Assembly: GCA_965226925.1 (NCBI GenBank) | Contig: CBDDEN010000007.1 | Coordinates: 124,001 to 188,000 of the forward strand | Direction of reading: 5' to 3' | Origin: CBDDCX01 sp965226925 | GTDB taxonomy: Bacteria; Gemmatimonadota; Gemmatimonadetes; Longimicrobiales; Gaopeijiaceae | Length of the DNA: 64,000 nt | Part shown: positions 35,583 through 44,416 of the stretch, piece after piece | Position numbering within the stretch: the stretch's first letter is position 1 | Layout of the letters: each line of letters opens with the position of its first letter | Translations under genes and position numbers: made by a program | The notes under the pieces: model-generated | What the model saw: only the letters and a program-made list of their open reading frames with translations | Databases searched by the model: none | Told to the model about the DNA's origin: nothing

Positions 35583-38034
35583 CTAGAACCTGAGCTCCCC
35601 CCGGAGGAGCATCGCGTCCTCCGGCCCAAGGTCCACACTCTCCCTTCGCCCGAACTCGAGGCCGACGCCCATCGTCCGGCCCGAGCTGAGCTTCAGGCCG
35701 TACCTCGTTTGGCCGGAATCGTCGGCGACGAAGTAGGGATACCAGAGCGTTCCGCGCCCGATCCCGTAGCCGACCTCTGCGTCGAAGCGTTGCGCGAAGG
35801 GCACGGCGCCCCCGCGCACGAGGCCGCTCGCGTTCTCCAGCGCCCACAGGTTCCGGATGCCGCTCGCCGCCGCCCCGGCGCTCGATCCGACCCGCATCTG
35901 GAGACCCAGGCCATCGGCGCCCGGCTCGTAGACGAGCGAGCCGCTGTAGCCCCACTCCTCGTAGGACTCGTCAGCGTGGGCGATGAGCATCCGCCCGCTC
36001 ACCTGGAGCGTCAGCGATCCCCGGGCCCAGTCGAGTCCGCCGCCCACCTCGAATCCCCGTCCGGTCTCCGCGTCCCCGCCGTCGTAGCGCACACCGCCCT
36101 CGACCTTGGGACGCACGACGCCTCCGAGCCCTTGGATCTGGCCCGCGCCCTCGAGCATCAGCCGCCCGCGGCTCGCCGTGCCCACCGCCTCCGCCAGCGC
36201 GGCGGTCCCGTCCGAGGACGTCTCCGTCCATAGGAAGTCGGAACGCAGCGCGATCTCGAGCGCACCGGCACCCATGAGCACCGCCCGGGCACCCGCCGCC
36301 GCCATCGAGTTCCTCAGGTCCGCCTCGAGCGCGGCCCCGCTCTCCGGCGTGATCTCGAGTCCGCCACGGCCCCAGCCCGCCGCGCCCCACACCTGCGCGC
36401 GCTCCCCAAGCCGGACTTGCACGTACGGATGCACACTCGTGAGCGTGCTCGCGATCGTCCCCGCGCCCGTGCCATACCCTCCCTCACCGCTGCTTCTCGA
36501 GAGCGCGAGCCCGACGAGCACCGCCCTCCACTGCCGGTCCAGCCCCGCCGTGCCCGTCACCACGTCGCCGTTGAGCGCGAGTCCTCCCGCGTCCCCCTCG
36601 AAGCGCGTCGCCGCCACGTCGCCCCACGCCGCCCACGTGCCGCCGCCCACGTCCTGCTGCGCTCCGCGCTCGACGTAGAACGAGGTGCCCATGAGCGCTT
36701 CCTCCGCGCCCGGCAGCCGGAACCCGAAGTCGGGTAGAACGGCACGGCGCAGCGTCTGCCCGGCATCTGCGAAAGGCTCCCGGTCCAACGCGCCCGGAGC
36801 CCCACCCCACGTGCCGGCACGCAGGCCAGGGGTGCCGGGATCCGCGTCCACGCCGCCGAACGGCGCGCCCGAAGCCGCTAGAGCGGGCGCCGCCAGCCTG
36901 GTCGCCATGTCCTCAACAGCCGAAGCCGGCCTCCATCCGCCCGACGGCAGCGCCCCCAACAGCAGCCCGTCCACCGACAGGCCGTCCACACGCCGGCCCG
37001 CCACCGTCACCTGTGTCTCCCGCTGCCCGGCCTCGAGCCGCCTCGCGATCGCCTGCGCCGCGTGGTCCGACGCCGTCCGCCCGAACCGCGCCAGCCACGC
37101 CTTGGGCAGCTCGGATTCGCGAACGATCACGCCCGTCGCCACCCCGTCGTCGATCACCGCGCTCACGGCATTCGACAGCCTCAGGGTGAGCGTCCGTTCG
37201 CCCGTCACGTGCAGCGCCGGCAGCACCGGCACCTCCACCGTGCGCTCCCGCCCGCCGGCCTCGATCGTCAACGTGCCCGAGACCGGTGTGTAGTCCTCTC
37301 CCGCCCGCGCCGAGCCGTCCTGCGTGGCGTAGTCCACCCGCACCGCAACGTCCCGCGTGCGGTCAAGGCTCACCGTGAACGCCAGCACCGAGCTCTTGCC
37401 CTGCACCCGGGCATCGGCCACCGACAGCCCGGCGTCCCCCTCCGTCACCGGAACAACCAGTGTCGGCGTGACGAGTTCATAGGGCCGCCTTACGCCGTCG
37501 ACCTCTAGTTCCGCGGAATCGAGCGTCGCGCTCAGCACCCGGTCCTGCCGACGCTCGCCGTCGAAGGCCACCGTGACCGTCACTGTCGCCTCGGCTGCGC
37601 CAGCCGCGAACTCCAGCCGGTGGCGGCCGAGCCCGTCGTCGCGCCCCTCTTCCGTTGCCGTCACGCCAGGGAACGCGTCGTCCGTCACGCCGATGTAGGC
37701 GTGGCCCGGAAACGTGAGCCCCCCGCTCCGGCGCACCCCGACCACGAGCGCCTCCCCTTCCGCCGCCGCCGAGCTGAACAGCTCCGCCTCGAGCCGAACC
37801 GGCGTGGCCGTCGTCATGGCCGCCGCCCCGGGCCCCGCACTGTTCAGCGCCCGCACCTCGAAACCGTAGGGCGTCTCGTTCTCCAGCCCCGAGACCGTCG
37901 CCGTGAGGTCGGTGCCCGCGTCCCGCCAGGTGACGTCTTCCGGCACAGCCTGGCCTGCGGCGTAGCGGTATCCGTAGCCGGTGACGGGCGAGCCGCCGTC
38001 GTCCGCCGGCGCCGTCCACTCTAGGACGACCTCG
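35583..38034 (-). CDS. Autotransporter C-terminal part, inverted copy
   Basis: It has the same content as 7259-9708: Fn3, Calx-beta (DYATQDGSARAGEDYTPVSG), the linker ELPKAWLARFGRTASDHAAQ and a barrel ending LRGELRF. Differences are single substitutions (for example VQVSG for LQLSG and GIRNLW for GIQNLW). All of them keep the frame, although the part has no start codon of its own. The conserved barrel implies either recent duplication or ongoing gene conversion with copy 1. Confidence 0.75.
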
Positions 38035-38876
38035 CCGGCGCACCGGGGCCGGCGCTGTTCACCGCCCGCACCTCGAACGCGTACTGCTGGCCGTTCGTCA
38101 GGCCCGGCACCGTTTCCTCCAGATCGAGGCCCGCGTCGATCCAAGTCCCGCTGTCGTCGATCGCATACTCGTACCGGAGGATCGCGGAACCGCCGTCGCT
38201 CGACGGGGCATCCCAGGTCAGCATCACCTGCTCGTCGCCCGGCACCCCACTCAGGTGCTGCGGCACGCCGGGCGTGGTGAAGGGCGTCCCCTTCACCTCC
38301 GCTGACGGCGGGCCGTCGGTGGCGCCGGTCCGGGTCGCGCTCACCCGCACCGTGTATTCCATGCCGGTGGTGAGGCCGGGAATCGTGTAGCTCGTGGTCG
38401 ACCCCGACGTGACCGGGGCCTGCCGGTCGCCGGTGTTGTAGCCCTGGCTGCCCGACGTCCACTGCACCGTGTAGCCCGTGGCGTTGTCCACCGCCGTCCA
38501 GTTCACCACCAGCCGCGCGTTGCCCGGTGCGACCCCCACCCCCATCACCTGCGCAAGGTCCGTCACCGGCGGCGGTGGCGGCGGCGGCGGCACTCTCGGC
38601 GTCCCCGTCATCTCGTCCGAGGGCGGGCCGTCGTCGGCGCCGGTTCGGGTCGCGATCACCCGCACCGTGTATTCCGTGCCGTTGGTGAGGCTGGGAATCG
38701 TGTAGCGCGTGGTCGACCCCGTCGTGACCGTGGCCTGCCGGTCGCCGATGTTGTAGCCCTGTCCGCTCGACGTCCACTGCACCTTGTAGCCCGTGGCGGT
38801 GGACACCGCCGTCCAGGTCACCACCAGCTGCGCGTTGCCCGGTGCGACCCCCACCCCCATCACCTGCGCAAGGTCC
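38021..38876 (-). pseudogene. Autotransporter Fn3 passenger segment, inverted copy, cut by IS3
   Basis: Three Fn3 repeats joined by a proline run (VTDLAQVMGVGVAPGNARLV) correspond to 6424-7258. The N-terminal three-quarters of the passenger are absent because the IS3-group element begins at 38877. The same linker deletion as in copy 1 shifts the frame at the boundary with the barrel segment. Confidence 0.75.
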
Positions 38877-38905
38877 TGAGGTGCCCCCAGTTGCGGTACC
38901 ACTTC

Positions 38906-39802
38906 CTATGTTAGACCCCGAGCCATCGGTGGTCCCTGGAGTTGGGGCATCCTGAGGAACCAGGGCGATGGTTTTATCGTCTCTGGGGCGGGGGGTAGTC
39001 CGCCGTGGGCACGATGGGGTCGGACGGTATTGTACAGCCGCCTCCACTGCTCGACGAGTACCGTTGCCTCGGGCAGTGTGTAGAAGATCTCTCCGTTCAA
39101 GAACTCGTCTCTCAGTTTGCCGTTGAAGCTCTCGTTGTAGCCGTTCTCCCACGGACTGCCCGGCGCGATGTAGAGGGTCTGGACCCGCAGCCTGGCCAGC
39201 CATCTCCGCACCAGTTTCGCCGTGAACTCTGGCCCGTTGTCCGAGCGCAGATGCTCGGGCGGACCGTGCCGAGCGAAGAGATCGGTGAGCACCTCGAGAA
39301 CGTCGTGAGCTCGAGTCTTTCGACCGACCTTGATCGCCAGACACTGCCGCGTGTACTCGTCGAGCACGGTCAGAAGCTTCAGCGCACGGCCGTCATGGGT
39401 CCTCGTGCTTACGAAGTCGTAGGACCACACGTGATTCTTGTGCAGTGGCCTGAGCCGGATGCACGAGCCATCGTTGAGCCACAACCGACCCCGTTTCGGT
39501 TGCCGTCTGGGCACTTTCAGCCCCTCCTGCCTCCAGATACGCTCCACACGCTTGTGGTTCACCTCCCAGCCCTCGATACGCAGCAGGTTCGTGATCTGGC
39601 GATACCCGTACCTGCCGAACCGGCTCGCCAACCGTATCACGTCCGTGCGTAGCGCCTCCTCGTCGCCAGGTAGCTTCTTCACCCGGCGCTGCGTCGAGCG
39701 CGGCTGACCCAGTACGTGACACGCGTGACGTTCACTCGCCCCGAGTCTCTGACGTACATGCATCACGCACCTGCGTCGGCGCTCGGGGCTCAGAAGTTTC
39801 CC
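38906..39802 (-). CDS. IS3-group transposase OrfB, catalytic part
   Basis: It is read after -1 slippage at G GGA AAC (39796-39802, minus strand). The reading begins KLLSPERRRRCVMHVRQRLG. The triad is in VWSYDFVSTRTHDG, LRSDNGPEF and WENGYNESFNGKLRDEFLNG. The tail PPAPETIKPSPWFLRMPQLQ ends at 38906. It is full length. Confidence 0.9.
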   Translation of the reverse strand, partial: GKLLSPERRRRCVMHVRQRLGASERHACHVLGQPRSTQRRVKKLPGDEEALRTDVIRLASRFGRYGYRQITNLLRIEGWEVNHKRVERIWRQEGLKVPRRQPKRGRLWLNDGSCIRLRPLHKNHVWSYDFVSTRTHDGRALKLLTVLDEYTRQCLAIKVGRKTRAHDVLEVLTDLFARHGPPEHLRSDNGPEFTAKLVRRWLARLRVQTLYIAPGSPWENGYNESFNGKLRDEFLNGEIFYTLPEATVLVEQWRRLYNTVRPHRAHGGLPPAPETIKPSPWFLRMPQLQGPPMARGLT

Positions 39803-40068
39803 TTGGTCGCTTCCTCCAGGATCAGCTTGTCCACCGTCAGGTTCGCCACCGCTCGCTTTAGCCGTGCGTTCTCCTTCTCCAGCTCCTTGAAGCGTCGAGC
39901 TTGATCCACCTTCATCCCCCCGAACTCCTGCCTCCACCGGTAGTACGTCTGCTCGCTGATCCCCAACTCCCGGCTCACCATCGCCACCGTTTTGCCGTTC
40001 GCCAGACCCACCTCCGCCTCTCTCAATGCCGTGATGATCTGCTCCGGCGTGTGTCGTCTCCTACTCAT
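39790..40068 (-). CDS. IS3-group transposase OrfA
   Basis: The 92-residue protein starts MSRRRHTPEQIITALREAEV with a GAGGAGG ribosome site directly upstream. It contains a helix-turn-helix (GISEQTYYRWRQEFGG) and coiled coil (FKELEKENARLKRAVANLTV). An upstream in-frame GTG/ATG would add ten residues, but has no ribosome site. Confidence 0.9.
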   Translation of the reverse strand: MSRRRHTPEQIITALREAEVGLANGKTVAMVSRELGISEQTYYRWRQEFGGMKVDQARRFKELEKENARLKRAVANLTVDKLILEEATKGNF

Positions 40069-40146
40069 TCTGACCTCCTCCCTGATAGCTGCGACCAAAG
40101 CCGCATCCTAACATCAACTTCGGTCTCGTTTCAGGGGGTCACGTCA

Positions 40147-40510
40147 CCCGGAGGTAGTAGATAGGCCGCTACGCCGGCGGTTCAGTCCGTCGTACAAGCT
40201 GCGGATCGTCGAAGAAGCGGACCGGTGCACCGAGCCCGGCGAGGTGGGCCAGCTCCTGCGGCGCGAGGGCCTGTACTCGTCGCACCTGACGACGTGGCGC
40301 AAGGCGGCGCATAGCGGGTCGCTGAAGGCCCTGTCGAAGAAACGCGGCCGCAAGCCGGAGCGAAATCCTCTGGATGAGAAGGTACGCAAGCTGGAGCGCC
40401 GCAATGCTCGGCTCGAGGATGAGCTCAGGAAGGCACACCTGATCATCGACGTGCAGGGAAAAGTTGCGGGGCTGCTGGGGATAAGCCTCGACGACGGGAC
40501 GAACTCTTGA
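40147..40510 (+). pseudogene. Transposase OrfA, 5'-truncated
   Basis: The reading starts inside the protein at RPLRRRFSPSYKLRIVEEAD and continues to DGTNS and the stop. It lacks about the first 30 residues, including the start codon, relative to the complete copy at 52009. Otherwise it is identical. Confidence 0.8.
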
Positions 40511-41514
40511 AGGCGGCCGATGAGCTGGCTAAGCACGTCGGTGTAAAACCGGCGTGCGCGGCCCTCGAGGTCTGCCGATCGACGTTGTACCGTCGTCGAG
40601 GCCCATCGACCGGGCAACGGCAGCCCCGCCCGACGCCCGCCCGGGCATTGAGCGAGACGGAACGAGGCGAGGTCTTCGACACGCTGTGTTCGGAGCGGTT
40701 CGTGGACCGCTCACCCGCCGAGGTGGTGGCCACGCTGCTCGACGAAGAGGTCTACCTGTGCAGCGAACGCACGATGTATCGTGTTCTGGCCTCCGAGGTG
40801 CCGGTTCAGGAACGCCGGGCGCAGCGCACCCATCCCGAGTACAAGAAGCCCGAGTTGATGGCCACGGCGCCGAACCAGGTGTGGTCCTGGGACATCACGC
40901 GGCTGCTGGGGCCGAAGAAGTGGAGCTACTACTACCTGTACGTGATCCTGGACATCTACAGCCGCTACGTCGTGGGCTGGATGGTGGCGGACCGGGAGAA
41001 CTCGGCCCTGGCCGGCCGGTTGATCCAGCAGAGCTGCCTGAAGCATGGCGTCCAGCCCCGGGTCCTGACCCTGCACTCGGATCGGGGAGCTCCAATGACG
41101 AGCCAATGCACCGCTCAACTTCTCGCTGACCTCGGCGTGACCCGCTCGTTGAGCCGGCCTCAGGTCTCGGATGACAATCCGTTCTCCGAGGCTCAGTTCA
41201 AGACCTTGAAGTACCATCCCTCGTTTCCCGGACGGTTCGGAGACCAGGGCCAGGCCAAGACCTTCTGTCGATCGTTCTTCCGTTGGTACAATGCCGAGCA
41301 CAGGCACGGGGGCATCTCGATGCTGACCCCCGAACAAGTGCACTTCGGGCGCGCCGACAACGTTATCGCCCGCAGGACAACCGTGCTCAACACGGCATGG
41401 ACCACCCATCCCGAACGCTTCGTCAGAGGCGTTCCCAAACCCAAACCGCTCCCGGAGGCCGTCTGGATCAATCCTCCCACCACACCCCTCTCCACACAGG
41501 AAATTGCTCTTTAA
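40507..41514 (+). CDS. IS3-family transposase OrfB (copy identical to 52455-53462)
   Basis: The protein has 335 residues with an rve fold: WSWDITRLLGPKKW, LHSDRGAPMTSQ and NPFSEAQFKTLKYHP carry the DDE residues. It starts at a TTG that overlaps the OrfA stop (TTGA). In this truncated element OrfB would depend on read-in from upstream. Confidence 0.85.
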   Translation: MKAADELAKHVGVKPACAALEVCRSTLYRRRGPSTGQRQPRPTPARALSETERGEVFDTLCSERFVDRSPAEVVATLLDEEVYLCSERTMYRVLASEVPVQERRAQRTHPEYKKPELMATAPNQVWSWDITRLLGPKKWSYYYLYVILDIYSRYVVGWMVADRENSALAGRLIQQSCLKHGVQPRVLTLHSDRGAPMTSQCTAQLLADLGVTRSLSRPQVSDDNPFSEAQFKTLKYHPSFPGRFGDQGQAKTFCRSFFRWYNAEHRHGGISMLTPEQVHFGRADNVIARRTTVLNTAWTTHPERFVRGVPKPKPLPEAVWINPPTTPLSTQEIAL

Positions 41515-41639
41515 TTAATCCCGTAGAGTGTCCCATTGTCGTTGACAGGTTCCGAACGGCCATCGAAAGCTGCACAGGTCTTGGAGTGAACCCCCGAGGG
41601 TGGACAGTGGGGGTTGGCTGGATTGACCGGTTGAGGGTT

Positions 41640-41912
41640 TCAGGCTGCATACACACTCTCGAATTCCTCAGGCGGCCTGTAGCCGAGGGAGGAGTGCAAG
41701 CGTCTTCGATTGTATACCTCCTCAAGGAAGTGGGGGAGTCGGTTGGTTAGGTCATCAATCGTGCTGTAGTCGTTTGCGAAGATCTCCTCGTGCTTCAGAG
41801 TTTTGAAGAAGCTCTCGACGTGCGCGTTGTCATAGGGATTTCCCCGCCGGGACATCGATCCTCGGATACCGTGGGCGGCGAGGCGTGAGCGGTAGGCTCG
41901 AGACGCATACTG
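41640..41912 (-). pseudogene. IS3-family OrfB, C-terminal half (after IS30 insertion)
   Basis: The reading YASRAYRSRLAAHGIRGSMS, RRGNPYDNAHVESFFKTLKH then LHSSLGYRPPEEFESVYAA supplies the DDE glutamate and the tail. It joins seamlessly to the N-terminal half when the IS30 element and one CAG duplication are removed. Confidence 0.85.
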
Positions 41913-42068
41913 CCCAGGTTCAAGGGGTCGTCGCAACAGTACCGTGTTTGAAGGGGTCTTTGCCCCCCCGATTCCACTGGAAAAAAGATTAGCGAGGGCG
42001 ACGGGATCCAGACAGAGGGTGTTCTTGATCTCTCCCAACCCCGAGGGAGTCAGGAGCGACCGAAGGTC

Positions 42069-42113
42069 GTAGAACCGGAGCGGTGGACCGCTTCGATGGA
42101 GCTCCGGTTCTAC
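42069..42113. terminator. 13-bp inverted repeat at the end of the IS30 transposase gene
   Basis: GTAGAACCGGAGC (42069-42081) pairs with GCTCCGGTTCTAC (42101-42113). It overlaps the transposase stop codon and probably terminates its transcript or shields it from read-through. Confidence 0.5.
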
Positions 42114-43474
42114 CGTTGTAAGAGATCTTCCAGGGTCTCCGCCGGGGTTCGCCAACCGAGGGTCTTGCGGGGACGGCCGTTGAGAGCGGCCGCGACGGAG
42201 GTCAGGTCGTCAGCGGTATGTTTGCTGAGGTCCGTGCCTTTGGGGAAGTACTGTCTCAGCAAGCCGTTGGTGTTTTCGTTGGTGCCGCGCTGCCACGGGC
42301 TCTGTGGGTCGCAGAAGTAGATGGCCAGGCCAGTGTCGATGCGAAGCTGTGCGTGTTGAGCCATCTCTGCTCCCTGGTCCCATGTCAGAGACCGGCGGAG
42401 CTGCTCGGGCAGGGTCGTGATCGACGCAGCGATCGCGTCCCGGACGGCTTCGGCGCCGTGGCCAGCCAACGGTGGACCGTTCTTCGCCCTGGGCTCGCCG
42501 TATCTCTTGAGGCGGGGGAGGTGGAGCAGCATGGTGAACCGGGAAGTTCTCTCCACGAGGGTTCCGATCGCTGAACTGCCCAGCCCCAGGATTAGGTCGC
42601 CTTCCCAGTGCCCGGGAACGGCGCGGTCGTCCGCCTCGGCCGGTCGCTCGCTGATCATGATCTCAGGGCGAACGAACGTTTTGCCCCGTCCGCGGGTGCG
42701 AGCTCGTGGCACCCGTAGCGCCCGTCCCGTCCGAAGGCACGCCGTCAGCTCCCGACGTAGAGCACCGCGTCCCTGAACGTAGAGCGCCTGGTAAATGGCT
42801 TCGTGCGATATCCGCATGGACTCATCATCGGGAAAGTCGACCCGTAGCCTGTTGGCGATCTGCTCTGGACTCCACGAGGCCGCCCACCGCCGGTCTTGTC
42901 GGCGACCATGGCGACGCCCGACCCAGCGTAAATTGGGGCCCGGCACGGCCGCCCCGTCTGGAGCCGCGATCAGGCCTCCAAGGCGATCCTGCACATACTG
43001 CCTCAGTTCGCTGTTTGCAGCGAGTTTGGCAACTTTCGGACGTCTCGCTCGTCGATCGGCATGCCATTGGGCGGCTGTGGCTCGATACTCGAGGTTTCCA
43101 CTTCGTGTTGCTGCGTTCCGCCGCAGTTCTCGCGAGATCGTCGACGGTGAGCGGCCCAACTGCCGGGCGATCTCGCGCACGCCGCAACCGCCAGCATGAA
43201 GAACCGCAATCTCTTCTCGCTCGACGAACGATAGGTAGCGCCCCGACAAAGGACGAAGACTGAAAGGTGGCATGCCACCACATTGGCGAAACCAGCGTGC
43301 GCCAACAGCGGGAGACACGCCGGCTGCCACCGCCGACTTCTCGCTCGACAGCCCTCGAGCGACTTCCTCCCAGAACCTCTGCCGATGCTCCCGGCGTCCC
43401 ACCGTGGGACGACCGGGTGAACACATCGGCGGACGTAAAGCTCGATCCGACCGTCGGCGCTTGCTTGCCGCCAT
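42110..43474 (-). CDS. IS30-family transposase
   Basis: The protein has 454 residues from the ATG at 43474, preceded by AGGAGGAG. The helix-turn-helix block is RYLSFVEREEIAVLHAGGCG with VREIARQLGRSPSTISRELR. The rve domain has VPGHWEGDLILGLGSSAIGT (first Asp/Glu), LTWDQGAEMAQHAQLRIDTG and SPWQRGTNENTNGLLRQYFP (glutamate). The extended N-terminus (VGRREHRQRFWEEVARGLSS) is also seen in some IS30 members. The gene looks complete and possibly active. Confidence 0.9.
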   Translation of the reverse strand: MAASKRRRSDRALRPPMCSPGRPTVGRREHRQRFWEEVARGLSSEKSAVAAGVSPAVGARWFRQCGGMPPFSLRPLSGRYLSFVEREEIAVLHAGGCGVREIARQLGRSPSTISRELRRNAATRSGNLEYRATAAQWHADRRARRPKVAKLAANSELRQYVQDRLGGLIAAPDGAAVPGPNLRWVGRRHGRRQDRRWAASWSPEQIANRLRVDFPDDESMRISHEAIYQALYVQGRGALRRELTACLRTGRALRVPRARTRGRGKTFVRPEIMISERPAEADDRAVPGHWEGDLILGLGSSAIGTLVERTSRFTMLLHLPRLKRYGEPRAKNGPPLAGHGAEAVRDAIAASITTLPEQLRRSLTWDQGAEMAQHAQLRIDTGLAIYFCDPQSPWQRGTNENTNGLLRQYFPKGTDLSKHTADDLTSVAAALNGRPRKTLGWRTPAETLEDLLQR

Positions 43475-43524
43475 CGCAACTCCTCCTCTTTCTTGAGGTG
43501 TTGCGACGACCTCTTGAATCCACC

Positions 43525-44049
43525 CTGGACCCCGCGATCGGAGTGGTGAACCAGGCCAGCCCGCGGCTGCCGAAGATCGAGTGCGGCGTCGAGTGCGGCT
43601 AGGCAAAGACGCGTGTCCAGGAGATGGCTGATGGCATAGCCGATGACTCTGCGCGACCACGCGTCGAGCACGACGGCGAGGAAGACGAATCCGGTGGTGA
43701 GCCGGATGTAGGTGAGATCTGCCACCCAGAGCTCGTCGGGCCCCTCAGGAGTGATCGACGATCTCAGGTTCGGGTAGATGGGCTGCTTGTGATCGCTGTT
43801 CGTCGTAGCGAGCCATGCGCGTACCCGGTGGGGCGTGAGCGCATGCTCACGCATGACACGCGCGACTCGCTTGTGATTAATCACCAGGCCACGTCTCCGG
43901 AGCTCGTGCGTGACCCGTCGGTATCCGTAGGCGGGGAACTCGGCCAGGATGTCTTCGATCCGAACGCGCAGATCCGTATCGGCCTTCTCCCGGGCTGCCC
44001 GGTGGCCCGCATGCGGTCTCTTGTAGAAGGTGCTCCTCGCCATGTTCAT
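43525..44049 (-). pseudogene. IS3-family OrfB, N-terminal half (before IS30 insertion)
   Basis: The reading MNMARSTFYKRPHAGHRAAR, then YGYRRVTHELRRRGLVINHK, ELWVADLTYIRLTTGFVFLA and AGLVHHSDRGVQ carries the first two catalytic aspartates. At GVQ it enters the IS30 end. Confidence 0.85.
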
Positions 44050-44414
44050 GAGGCTACATCCGCGTCGGATGGGGACGCCCCTGGACCGGAGATGATCGAC
44101 GGCCGCGCGCCTTGCTGCGAGGGTCGTATCAACGCCCTTTTTTTCATGACGTCGAGCTCCATCGTCAGCTGACCGATCTTGCGCTCAAGCGCCGCAATCT
44201 TTGCCCCGTACTCGACAACCTCCTCCTGGAGGTGGATCTCCCTTGTGAGATCCCCTGCTTCGTACTTCTTGATCCAGACCATCAGCAGGGAGTGGGGGAC
44301 CTCGTGTCGTGTCGCAATCGACCTCGCGCTGCCTTCTCCGTCCAGATAGGCTTGGACGAGCTGGATCTTGAACTCTGTGCTGTACCTCCTGTGGCGGCGA
44401 AGAGGTTGGGTCAA
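44046..44414 (-). CDS. IS3-family OrfA
   Basis: From a TTG at 44414 the protein reads MTQPLRRHRRYSTEFKIQLV, then SIATRHEVPHSLLMVWIKKY and a coiled coil (EYGAKIAALERKIGQLTMEL) ending DVMKK. The A7 run in ATGAAAAAAAGG allows a -1 shift into OrfB (KKGVDTTLAARRAAVDHLRS). The adjacent IS256 end removes any upstream start. Confidence 0.75.
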   Translation of the reverse strand: MTQPLRRHRRYSTEFKIQLVQAYLDGEGSARSIATRHEVPHSLLMVWIKKYEAGDLTREIHLQEEVVEYGAKIAALERKIGQLTMELDVMKKRALIRPSQQGARPSIISGPGASPSDADVAS

Positions 44415-44416
44415 TA

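Larger units (their letters stand above)
34637..38876 (-). repeat. Long inverted duplication, copy 2 (autotransporter C-terminus + alpA)
   Basis: This is the reverse-complement partner of 6424-10978. Its outer end at 38876 is cut by an IS3-group element. Within it the barrel gene, the following ~0.6 kb and alpA keep their order. It lacks the 324-bp block present in copy 1. Confidence 0.85.
38877..40146 (-). mobile_element. IS3-group element, intact, about 1.27 kb
   Basis: Ends are TGAGGTGCCCCCAGTTGCGG (38877 side) and, read inward from 40146, TGACGTGACCCCCTGAAACG. They are imperfect inverted repeats, matching the ends of the copy at 24.8 kb. It sits at the junction of the autotransporter copy and a truncated IS. 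Confidence 0.85.
40147..41554 (+). mobile_element. IS3-family element, second type, 5'-truncated copy
   Basis: It matches the complete element at 51931-53502 from CCCGGAGGTAG onward. The left ~215 bp are missing because the IS3-group element ends at 40146. The right end (GTGTCCCATTGTCGTTGACA) is intact. Confidence 0.85.
41913..43524 (-). mobile_element. IS30-family element inserted in an IS3 transposase
   Basis: It is 1,612 bp. Imperfect terminal repeats are CCCAGGTTCAAGGGGTCGTC at 41913 and GGTGGATTCAAGAGGTCGTC read inward from 43524. A 3-bp CTG target duplication (CAG on the coding strand) is at 41910-41912 and 43525-43527. Excision restores DRGVQYASRAY in the host gene. Confidence 0.9.
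41568..44416 (-). mobile_element. IS3-family element (third type) split by an IS30-family insertion
   Basis: The transposase halves lie on both sides of 41913-43524. The outer limits are approximate: the right boundary is near the start of the IS256-type element at 44417, the left near 41.57 kb. Its OrfA/OrfB junction contains an A7G run, consistent with programmed frameshifting. Confidence 0.75.
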
